A stretch of DNA of 64,000 bases. It comes from JAKVAV01 sp047633195 (GTDB lineage Bacteria > Bacteroidota > Bacteroidia > Flavobacteriales_D > Cryomorphaceae). Where the stretch lies: NCBI GenBank assembly GCA_047633195.1, contig JBLIEU010000001.1, forward strand, positions 102,963 through 166,962. Direction: 5' to 3'. The position numbers and the translations under genes were made by a program. The notes under the pieces were generated by a model. The model did not search any database and was not told the DNA's origin. It worked only from the letters and a program-made list of their open reading frames with translations. Of this stretch, positions 43,001 to 49,582 are shown piece after piece (the first letter of the stretch is position 1; each line of letters begins with the position of its first letter).

Positions 43001-43800
43001 ATTATTTTGGAGCGGGGAATGATACGGAATGGATTAGCAATGATTTTCGCGACAATCAGATTCGCCTCAACTTTATCGAATTTAGTCCAGCTTTCGCTAG
43101 AACTTCCGAAAGGGATGTTCATCGATTCGAAATCGGGCCCACCTATTTATTGGCCAATCCACCAAATGAAGCAGATGAGCGTTTAGTAGAGAACATTGGT
43201 GATCTGGCAGAAAACCTCGAGTTCAAAAACCAGTCTTACCTCGGAGCGCGCATTAGCTATAGGTTAAACAATGTGGACAACAGAGTAAGTCCCCATCGCG
43301 GAATTCGATTTATGACCGAACTCTCTTACACTTCAGGATTGGACGATTCGAGCACTGATTTCTTCAATCTACAGTCGGAATTGACATTTTACATTCCCGT
43401 CTCTGTTTTGCCCAACCGAGCTACTCTTGCGCTGCGCACAGGAACGGCGGCCAACTTTGGCGACCATCCTTTCTTCTTGGCCAATTTCATAGATGGGTAC
43501 AAGGAGATGCGCGGCTACCGAAGAAACCGCTATGCAGGAGATGTGTCCTTTTACAACAATGCCGAACTGAGAGTAAAAGTATTTGACTCGAACAATTACA
43601 TATTGCCCTTCGGTATGGGCGCTTTGGGCTTTTTCGATTATGGACGAGTATGGCTAGAAGGTGAAGATTCCAAAACGTGGCACCCTTCAGTTGGAGGCGG
43701 GCTGTATTTTAATTTAGCCAGCTTTTCGGTTTTGACTGCTACCTATAGCGTTTCGAATGATGACGAAGTGGTGCAGGTTGGGTTGGGGTTTTTCTTTTAG
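40054..43800 (+). CDS. lipoprotein fusion: metallophosphoesterase, kinase-like core, outer-membrane barrel
   Basis: A 1248-residue protein. The signal peptide ends at Cys18 (FLGSAC). Residues ~45-350 form a calcineurin-like phosphoesterase with GDAG, FLGDNIYPSG, LPGNHDWKKG, SGHHPLHS and TSGHEHNLQY. Residues ~455-700 look like a kinase-fold core: Gly-rich GGGMQSKSLRL plus GKQYVLRSIQK, a catalytic-loop-like VIGDWDRHDDQW (~609-618) and a metal-site-like RPIPRDRDQVF (~632-642), as in HipA, CotH and PI-kinase-type enzymes. Residues ~900-1248 form a BamA/surface-antigen-like 16-strand-type barrel ending in GLGFFF with a terminal Phe. The phosphoesterase and barrel calls are firm; the kinase call is from motifs only. 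It is translationally coupled to the upstream lipoprotein. Confidence 0.85.
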   Translation: MKKSALLFLLVVFLGSACDTTKDLVQKNYPSQELSTDLEPEQTIFLIGDAGSPDSFPVEPSLALLQKKMGEVDQKNSSVVFLGDNIYPSGLHKKKHSKRAQDEASINTQLDILNDYEGRIVFLPGNHDWKKGKGEGDQFIKRQERYVEKYLDKGNVFLPDGGCPGPVEIRLSERLTWIIIDTQWWLHEGDKPHGDQDDCDVYSEDEFLQQVEDVLKKNRNNQVIISGHHPLHSNGNHGGYFPVKDHLFPLTKLNKNLYIPLPIIGSIYPLYRTLIGDIQDIPHYKYTALVNSLTTLFDGYDDIVYTSGHEHNLQYQQHNTAHFVVSGSGSKRSFLRKNKDLTYGKADKGFAKLSYFPNGDLWLEFFSPNAENADQATYRAQLRNGHRQLEITARAKQTVEKNDSLVTVIPGGDYYHTSKLKNVVMGKLYRDVWRAPIDVPVINLAKEHGGLTPIKRGGGMQSKSLRLQAPDGKQYVLRSIQKFPATILPNELQQTFVKEIIQDVIAASHPYASITVSPMANAAGVYHTNPKLVYVPDDTLLGPFQNEFANLLCLYEERPDDDQSDEASFGYSKDVESSSKVIEEIREDYDHKVDAESFLRARLFDLVIGDWDRHDDQWRWASFKENGQTIYRPIPRDRDQVFYKVDGILPNIINNKPIDRRFQPFEEEIKDMPGMNFNGKYVDRAYLDELEWKAWEAMCDTLQAALTDSVFHAGLALFPDTAMALDGDRIFKTLQIHRAKLKEFAREYYEILAKEVDIVGTYREEYFEIIRMNDDSTQVRIYRKKNKKDEKKGDKIIYERIFLTDETKEIRIYGLDNDDVYVLEGEVNKGPLIRIIGGADEDRYINHSNVKGIGRKLEVHDTREKKKKNRNDFDLGKDSRLYLVHNDDEVVYERKAFLYDIFAPLPSIGFNPDDGLFLGGGFLFTKYGFNRDPYRYRHFFMGQYAIATGAFNFDYRFDYRSIFHSKWDFVGRLEIKAPDYLFNYFGAGNDTEWISNDFRDNQIRLNFIEFSPAFARTSERDVHRFEIGPTYLLANPPNEADERLVENIGDLAENLEFKNQSYLGARISYRLNNVDNRVSPHRGIRFMTELSYTSGLDDSSTDFFNLQSELTFYIPVSVLPNRATLALRTGTAANFGDHPFFLANFIDGYKEMRGYRRNRYAGDVSFYNNAELRVKVFDSNNYILPFGMGALGFFDYGRVWLEGEDSKTWHPSVGGGLYFNLASFSVLTATYSVSNDDEVVQVGLGFFF

Positions 43801-43942
43801 TAGAGTGTGGGTTCGCTGTGCTCACTTGGTTAAACCACGGCGGCACAGCGGCACGGCGAAATAAAAGTAATACGTGAAACAGAAGGTGTGGTTCGTGATT
43901 AAATCCACCTCCAGCACAACTCTCCTCCAAGAAGAAGGACAC

Positions 43943-44034
43943 GAGTACGAGTTAATTATTTGGACTGGGGTAATTCAAAATTCTCACCAAACCGAAAGGC
44001 CTAAAACTTACGGCGTTTTATCTCCCTTTGGAGG
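43943..44034. repeat. 92-bp direct repeat, first copy
   Basis: Identical by eye to 44170-44261 (offset 227 bases). It begins GAGTACGAGTTAATTATTTG and ends CCCTTTGGAGG at the first hairpin of the composite repeat. It lies in the gene-free stretch 43801-44896. Confidence 0.85.
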
Positions 44035-44400
44035 CGCCGTGCTGAGCGAAGCCGAAGTGGAGTAACTGCTCCGATTTTTCATCGGTATAGACGAGGGAGG
44101 TGTTAGATCATCCACCTCCGTCACATCTCTCCTGCGTCGAGATGCGCCACCTCCGCCAGCGGAGGACATGAGTACGAGTTAATTATTTGGACTGGGGTAA
44201 TTCAAAATTCTCACCAAACCGAAAGGCCTAAAACTTACGGCGTTTTATCTCCCTTTGGAGGGAGTGGCTGTTCCGATTTTTCATCGGAATAGACGAGGGA
44301 GGATTTCGGTCACCCACCTCCGTCTTCATTTTCCGCAAGCTTCAATAAAGCCACCTCCGCCAGCGGAGGACACGAGTACGAGTTCATTTTTAGGCAAAGG
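44022..44400. repeat. composite hairpin repeat, locus 1
   Basis: Two units of the composite element. Each has CTCCCT...GAGG/GGAG hairpin 1 (44022 on, 44249-44264), the CCGAT-TTTTC-ATCGG hairpin 2 (44071-44085, 44273-44287), then GACGAGGGAGG, CCACCTCCG and the CCTCCGC-CA-GCGGAGG hairpin 3. The first unit has a longer hairpin-1 loop with GCCGTGCTGAGCG. No open frame is plausible. Confidence 0.8.
44170..44261. repeat. 92-bp direct repeat, second copy
   Basis: Second copy of 43943-44034, placed between two units of the composite hairpin repeat, so the locus is a tandem with a period of about 227 bases. Confidence 0.85.
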
Positions 44401-44565
44401 ATCAAGCAGGATTAGGATCTTTCTTTTATCTCGATCAATCTTAAAAATCAAGTGTCTGATCAAGAAAGTTCGATAGCAAGGCGCACGCAGCTATAAAATA
44501 AAGGAGTTGACTAATGTCAATGACTGTTATTATGACAAGTGGAACGTAGATAGCGGACTTTATGG

Positions 44566-44602
44566 GCGGACACTAACTAAGCTGGAGCCTGAAACATAAA
44601 AT
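44566..44602. repeat. duplicated 3' end of the HD-Pycsar gene
   Basis: The segment with CTAACTAAGCTGGAGCCTGA and ACATAAAA repeats, with small gaps, the sequence at 44882-44922, which spans the stop codon and last codons of the HD/Pycsar-like gene. The duplication places a fragment of that gene about 320 bases beyond its end. Confidence 0.7.
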
Positions 44603-44608
44603 ACTCAA

Positions 44609-44875
44609 ATCGGGGTTTCGGCTCCGCTCAACCACCTTGGATCTTCTTGTAGGTTCAATAGGTCGGGGTTTCGGATTCATTTCGGCTCCGCTCAATGTGA
44701 ACGCTCAACCACCTTGAGTCTTGGTGTTGGTTCATTAGGTCGGGGTTTCGACTCCGCTCAACCACCTTGGATTTTCTTGTAGGTGCAATTTGAACATGTA
44801 GAGTAATACCAAGGTCATCGAGCGGAGCCGAGATACCATGGTTTGCAGAAGCTCAACCACCTTGGATGTTGGTGC
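44609..44875. repeat. short tandem-like repeats, CGGGGTTTCG / CTCAACCACCTTG family
   Basis: CGGGGTTTCG occurs three times (about 44611, 44664, 44740) and CTCAACCACCTTG four times (about 44628, 44705, 44758, 44851), linked by TCTTGTAGGT, TTGGTGTTGG and CCGCTC words. Spacing is irregular (about 50-95 bases). It directly follows the HD/Pycsar-like gene's 3' end on its strand. Function unknown. Confidence 0.7.
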
Positions 44876-44896
44876 TAAGAGGTGGACAGACTCTAA

Positions 44897-46072
44897 CTAT
44901 GCTGGAGCCTGAAACATAAAAAACAACGAGACCATGTAGGCGATGACCGAAAGGACTATACCTATTACGAATACCGTGTAGCAAAGCCTGAGGTAGTGGT
45001 ACTTCTTGTTCAAGACCTTTCCTAAATAGTAGAGGTCTTTCATGAGGGTTTCGTAGAGGTAATCATCATCGTCCATCAAGTCTTTCATCCCAGCGATATA
45101 GACGTCGAGATCGAGGCCTTGAAAGTTTCCGAAAAAGAGCAAATTGGTCTGGCGCTTTTTCACCATTTCTGCATTGGCACCATTGCGCGTCACCTTTGGA
45201 ATGGTAGAGATGGTCGCAAAAATCACCGCCACGATACAAACAGTCAACAGCAAAACGGAAGGCCAAAGCAAGTAGGCATTGTTATCCAGTTTTGGCAACA
45301 AGGAACTCAGCACCACTGATATGATAATGGCGTTGATACTGAGCATGATGTTCGCCTTGTTATCGGCAATCTGACTCAGAGCCGTATGGTTTTTCAGGGT
45401 TACCCGAAACATGGTTTCCACTCCCCTGCCCTTGCTCTTGGTTTTCTCGGCCGTCTTTTTCTTCTTTTTTGAGCTCTTTTTATTCTTCACTCGCTCTTTC
45501 AAAGCGTCGAGATAGGCTTGCTTCTGAGCTCCGTATTTGGCCTTAGCTGCATCGGTATAATACCCATAGGTTTCGAGAAATTCGATATTCATCTTGACCC
45601 AAACGGATTTCTTGATGGGTGCCCCTTTCAAGATTCCTTTTTCTTCTTTGAGAAGATTGGATCGTTCCTGAGCGATACCTAGTCCGAGGTGTGCAAGGTC
45701 GGCGTCACGCATGAGTTCTTCGAGCTTATCATTGGGCTTGTATTCCATCACCGTGGCTCTTATCAGACGGGAAACCAACTTTCTTTCCTCCTGATCGACT
45801 TCGAGTTTCGAGAGAAAGTCTTCAGCTATCTCGACACTAATCTCTTCGTGACCGTCTACCTTTTTGAGGTATCCGAGATCGTGAAACCAGCCAGCAACCT
45901 TCAAAATATTCAAGGTGTTGGTATCCACACCTTCCTTTTGAGCCAAGTCTACCAACTCATTCACTACCGTTTGGGTATGCTCAAAGTCGTGGTACTTTGC
46001 GTAAGCAGGAAGGTCTGAGCTTAATTTTTGTGTGGCAAATTCTTCTGCCGCTTGAATGATACGTTGATCCAT
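44897..46072 (-). CDS. HD-domain protein fused to Pycsar-type transmembrane effector domain
   Basis: A 391-residue protein. Residues ~1-190 are an HD-superfamily phosphohydrolase with His32, the His64-Asp65 pair (GWFHDLGY) and Asp125 (RDADLAHLG), so the metal site looks complete. A Lys-rich linker (~196-216) follows. Residues ~218-391 match the DUF5706/PycTM-like family: ETMFRVTLKNHTALSQIADNKANIMLSINAIIISVVLSSLLP, TNLLFFGNFQGLDLDVYIAGMKDLM and LYYLGKVLNKKYHYLRLCY, with membrane helices near 240-260, 270-292 and 363-387. In Pycsar phage defence this domain perforates the inner membrane on binding cCMP or cUMP. No cyclase is in the window. It is divergent from the GAF gene (117 bases between starts). 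Confidence 0.85.
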   Translation of the reverse strand: MDQRIIQAAEEFATQKLSSDLPAYAKYHDFEHTQTVVNELVDLAQKEGVDTNTLNILKVAGWFHDLGYLKKVDGHEEISVEIAEDFLSKLEVDQEERKLVSRLIRATVMEYKPNDKLEELMRDADLAHLGLGIAQERSNLLKEEKGILKGAPIKKSVWVKMNIEFLETYGYYTDAAKAKYGAQKQAYLDALKERVKNKKSSKKKKKTAEKTKSKGRGVETMFRVTLKNHTALSQIADNKANIMLSINAIIISVVLSSLLPKLDNNAYLLWPSVLLLTVCIVAVIFATISTIPKVTRNGANAEMVKKRQTNLLFFGNFQGLDLDVYIAGMKDLMDDDDYLYETLMKDLYYLGKVLNKKYHYLRLCYTVFVIGIVLSVIAYMVSLFFMFQAPA

Positions 46073-46157
46073 TTACAGATATATAACAGTCACAATATAG
46101 AACTTATGAATAGGAGGCAATAACTTGCGCCCGACATTCTGTAGAAAAGAGATAACG

Positions 46158-46165
46158 TACCTTTG
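46158..46165 (+). promoter_or_regulatory. -7 promoter element of the GAF-domain gene
   Basis: TACCTTTG matches TAnnTTTG exactly. Transcription should begin near 46171, giving a ~20-base leader before the ATG at 46190. It overlaps the TTG at 46163, which therefore cannot be the start. Confidence 0.6.
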
Positions 46166-46189
46166 CTAAAGACCAATACAAGTTGCCTG

Positions 46190-48583
46190 ATGAATAAATT
46201 CGAACTTTTTCAAGAGCACTTTCCTTTTAAAAGCGAACTCAGCTTTAAGCATATCATTGAGTTTTGGGAAAAACAAGCCCAATCACCCATTGGCACCATT
46301 GCCGAAAATGCAAAGGCCATTCTAAAGGAAGTCAAGAGCGAGCCTGGATTGCTACTGCCCATCAAAGACAGGAACACCATTGAAAAACACTTGGAAAAAG
46401 TGGAGCTCTTGCTTTCAGCCATCTTCAGCAGAGCCACGTGGGAAAAGGATATAAAAGGTGTGGTGGCAGCATTTGATGTGGACTGCTTCTACGAAACACC
46501 TGAATTCAGTAAGATCATCAATATTTTTCGCGACCAAGATGACTTCGTTCCAGAAGAGCAGTATTCCGAGACCATTTACTTTCAGGTGATCGGCGCATAT
46601 GTGGCCATTCTCGATCAGTTCTATAATTTCTCCATCGATCGTCGCCCCTTCAGAGTGATCAATGTCATCGATCCAGAAACGGGACTCGAGCGGTTTTACC
46701 ATGGTCAAATGAATATGGAATACGTCGACTTAACGCTGGAAGGTGAATTGCCGACGCTGAGCGAAGATGAATTGGTGGAGCTCGTCAATAATTACAAGGA
46801 CATGAGCTTGTGGATGGAGAAACTTCCAGCCAAATTATTCAAATTCTCGGGAGTTAGCATCGTTGATTTGATTGACGTTACCGAACAGCAAATCCTCTCC
46901 AGACTCAAGGCAGACTTACTTAAACCTGGCGCACTTAATTCGCTCGAAAGTTTAAAGTCCATTGAGCAATGTTTCCAAAGTTTGATGGGGAGTAAAAAAG
47001 TAGAACTCGGTATTGCTTTTTACCAGCGATTGCGAAATGCCATTGTTTACCTAGGCACTACGCTTGATGAAGAATTAGACCAGGCACAAACGGAGTTCAA
47101 ATGTGGGATGGATGATCTTGAATCGCGAATGATCATTGAGCCACTTTTCCAGAAAAAAGAGCCGCTTGTTATAACCAACGTATCCAAAGCTGATATTCCT
47201 GAGGAGATGCGCAGTAGTTTACTGACCTTTGGTTTGAAGAGTGTGATCATCGTTCCTTTGATTTTGGAAGATGAAGTAGTAGGTCTTTTCCAGATCGTTT
47301 CGGAAGAGGAAAATGCCTTCACCTCTCTAGATCTTTTGCGGTTCAGTGAGTTGATTCCGCTTATGGCAATGTCGGTAGAGCGCGTGCGCGATAGCGAAGA
47401 GAGCGAAGTGACCAGAATCATCAAAGACAAGTTTACCTCTTTGCACTCTGCTGTGGAGTGGAAATTTCAAGAAGTGGCATTGAGCCATCTGGATTCAAAA
47501 GCCAAACATTTGGACAAACCCATTGGAGAGGTTGTCTTCAAAAATGTTCATCCGCTTTATGGATCTTCCGATGTGCGCAATTCAACGGTTATCCGAAATA
47601 GCTGCATTCAAATAGATCTGGCAGACCAGCTCGATATGATTACGGATGTCCTGAAACAAGTCATTAAGAAGCATCCTTTTCCCATCTACAAAGGGTTGGA
47701 ATTTGAGGTAGAGAATTACCGAAAACAAGTCTCCGACCATCTTCTATCGGATGAAGAAGTGGTAATTAGCGAGTTTATACGCTCCGAAATTGAGCCACTG
47801 CTCAAGCACCTGCACAAAGACAATCCCGATCTGCACCAATGCATCGACGATTACTTTGATGCGCTAGATGATGAGCATGGCATCATTTACCGAAAGCGAA
47901 AAGACTTTGAAGATTCCATCGGGATGATTAATGGAATGGCCTACTCGCTGATAGAGAACGAGGAGGAGAAGACTCAAAAAATGTTTCCCTACTACTTTGA
48001 AAACTACAAGACAGACGGGGTCGAGTACAACATCTACATCGGTCAATCGATCGCGAAGGAAAAAGTCTACAACCCGATATACCTGCAGAATCTTCGCTTG
48101 TGGCAACTGATGCTGATGTGCAAAGTGACGCGCGAAACGCACAAGATTTTGCCGAAGCTTCCGATCGCCTTAGAGACGGCTCAGCTCATCTTGGTACAAA
48201 GCAGTCCCCTTTCCATTCGTTTCCGAACGGACGAGAAGAAGTTCGACGTGGATGGAGCTTACAATATTCGCTACGAGATCATGAAGAAGCGCATCGACAA
48301 GGCCACCATTATGGGATCGGGTGAACGACTCACTCAACCGCATACGGTATCGGTTATTTTCTCTCAAGCGAAAGAAGAAGTAGAGTACATGTCGTACATC
48401 AAGTACCTGACCCACTTGAACTTTATTGAGCCCAACATCGAGCGGTTTGACTTGGAGCATATGCAAGGCGTAAGCGGCTTGAAGGCCATACGTATGAAAG
48501 TGAACATCAGCGAAAACACCACCATCGAAAAAGCCTTTGAGAAGGAAATGCAAGAGGTGGTTGGGGTGTCTGTGATCAGTTGA
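46190..48583 (+). CDS. GAF-domain protein of unknown function
   Basis: A 797-residue soluble protein (MNKFELFQEHFPFKSELSF start). A GAF-like sensory domain is visible around residues 290-405 (ITNVSKADIPEEMRSSLLTFGLKSVIIVPLILEDEVVGLFQIVSEEENAFTSLDLLRFSELIPLMAMSVERVRDSEE). The flanking N- and C-terminal thirds are helical/mixed and I do not recognise them; no kinase, cyclase or DNA-binding motif is seen. ATG 46190 is chosen over the upstream TTG at 46163 because the latter lies in the promoter. It is divergent from the HD/Pycsar-like gene; a regulatory link is possible but unproven. Confidence 0.75.
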   Translation: MNKFELFQEHFPFKSELSFKHIIEFWEKQAQSPIGTIAENAKAILKEVKSEPGLLLPIKDRNTIEKHLEKVELLLSAIFSRATWEKDIKGVVAAFDVDCFYETPEFSKIINIFRDQDDFVPEEQYSETIYFQVIGAYVAILDQFYNFSIDRRPFRVINVIDPETGLERFYHGQMNMEYVDLTLEGELPTLSEDELVELVNNYKDMSLWMEKLPAKLFKFSGVSIVDLIDVTEQQILSRLKADLLKPGALNSLESLKSIEQCFQSLMGSKKVELGIAFYQRLRNAIVYLGTTLDEELDQAQTEFKCGMDDLESRMIIEPLFQKKEPLVITNVSKADIPEEMRSSLLTFGLKSVIIVPLILEDEVVGLFQIVSEEENAFTSLDLLRFSELIPLMAMSVERVRDSEESEVTRIIKDKFTSLHSAVEWKFQEVALSHLDSKAKHLDKPIGEVVFKNVHPLYGSSDVRNSTVIRNSCIQIDLADQLDMITDVLKQVIKKHPFPIYKGLEFEVENYRKQVSDHLLSDEEVVISEFIRSEIEPLLKHLHKDNPDLHQCIDDYFDALDDEHGIIYRKRKDFEDSIGMINGMAYSLIENEEEKTQKMFPYYFENYKTDGVEYNIYIGQSIAKEKVYNPIYLQNLRLWQLMLMCKVTRETHKILPKLPIALETAQLILVQSSPLSIRFRTDEKKFDVDGAYNIRYEIMKKRIDKATIMGSGERLTQPHTVSVIFSQAKEEVEYMSYIKYLTHLNFIEPNIERFDLEHMQGVSGLKAIRMKVNISENTTIEKAFEKEMQEVVGVSVIS

Positions 48584-48845
48584 GAACTGTCAATTAAGAA
48601 TGATTCAATTAAGAACCGAACACAGCGAGCTCAGCGACTAAAAGGAGATCATTAAGAATGGGTGGCAGGCTTCAGGCTGGAGTGGATTCGGTGCGGGCGG
48701 TAGTTTTTGGCTGTCGGCTTTCGGCTGTCCGCGAATCACGGTTTTGAGAGGGACTGTTGATTTGGTGTGGTTTGTGGAAAAGGCTTCAGGCGGCAGGCTT
48801 CAAGCTGAAGTGGATTGGGTGCGGGCAATGATCAATTAAGAATGG
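48584..48845. repeat. AATTAAGAA-bounded and CAGGCTTCAGGC direct repeats
   Basis: 48606-48660 is one copy of a ~55-base element running from AATTAAGAAC through CAGCGA, CTC and AAGGAGAT to ATTAAGAATG; other copies are at 49269-49323 and 56551-56604. GGCAGGCTTCAGGCTG and GGTGCGGGC occur twice (about 48664 and 48790). GGCTGTCGGCTTTCGGCTGT lies at about 48711. No coding content. Confidence 0.7.
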
Positions 48846-49240
48846 GCAATTAAGAATTCTCTTAAAGTACCCTTTCGAATAAAGGCAAGATTTTATCTCC
48901 CTCTTGAGGCGCCGTGCTGAGCGAAGCCGAAGTGGAGTGGCGATTCCGATTTTTCATCGGAATTGACGAGGGAGGATCTAAGTCCCTCATCGCACGGAGT
49001 GAGTGTGGGAGTGAGTGTGCCAGCGAAGAGAAAAATCCACCTCCGTCTTCATTTCCGCAAGCTCCAATGAAGCCACCTCCGCCAGCGGAGGACACGTGTA
49101 CATGTCGATTTTTGGGTGTAGGTGGATTCGGGATTCTCACCAAAACGGAAAACGTAAAAGCATACGGCGTTTTGTCTCCCTTTGGAGGGAGTTGGCGATT
49201 CCGATTTTTCATCGGAATTGACGAGGGAGGATTGTCAGTT
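48846..49240. repeat. composite hairpin repeat, locus 2, with the 248-bp identical block
   Basis: It begins GGGCAATTAAGAATTCTCTT and TTTCGAATAAAGGCA, then hairpin 1 at 48897 on (loop with GCCGTGCTGAGCG), hairpin 2 at 48946-48960, GACGAGGGAGGAT, GCACGGAGTGAGTGTGGGAG, CCACCTCCG, hairpin 3 (CCTCCGC-CA-GCGGAGG) and GTGTACATGTCGATTTTTGG. A second unit starts with hairpin 1 at 49176-49191 and hairpin 2 at 49201-49215. Positions 48934-49181 are identical by eye to 56962-57209. Confidence 0.85.
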
Positions 49241-49268
49241 GGCAGATATCAGAGGTCAGTGAAGAGTT

Positions 49269-49323
49269 TTCAATTAAGAACCGAGCGCAGCGACCTCATC
49301 GACTTAAAGGAGATCATTAAGAA
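49269..49323. repeat. 55-bp AATTAAGAA-bounded repeat, copy 2
   Basis: CAATTAAGAACCGAGCGCAG, then CGACCTCATCGACTTAAAGG, then AGATCATTAAGAATG. It matches copies at 48606-48660 and 56551-56604 with scattered changes. Confidence 0.75.
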
Positions 49324-49511
49324 TGCTTGTCGCATCGAGTGGGCGACGCAGGAGGTTGTATGGAGATGTCTTCCGATGCGTGGTTCCCCCAGATAGGTTG
49401 TTTAGGGAGAGTTTGAAATGCGAAGGTCGCACAGAGCGCGCAGCGACTTTTAAGCCAGGAAAGCGTTAGACTGTGCCGGAAAGAATTTTGAAATATAGTG
49501 CGCCGTAAAGC

Positions 49512-49552
49512 AAACAAGCTCCAATCCGTGGATACCGGATTGGAGCTTGTTT
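49512..49552 (-). terminator. terminator-like hairpin after the giant T9SS protein gene
   Basis: A perfect 17-bp stem (AAACAAGCTCCAATCCG and complement) with a 7-base loop, 31 bases beyond the stop at 49583 on the minus strand. A long U-run is lacking; only TTTGC-TTTA follows. Confidence 0.7.
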
Positions 49553-49582
49553 CTTGAAAAAGATCCCTTTCGTTTTCAGTTA

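Noticed and set aside
46163..46189. Upstream TTG start for the GAF-domain gene
   Set aside because: The codon lies inside the -7 promoter element TACCTTTG and cannot be in the mRNA.
48914..49396. A 160-residue frame rich in Pro/Arg, with similar frames at 56789-57214 and 56911-57171
   Set aside because: They run through multi-copy hairpin repeats, have no start context, and occur on both strands of the same repeat.
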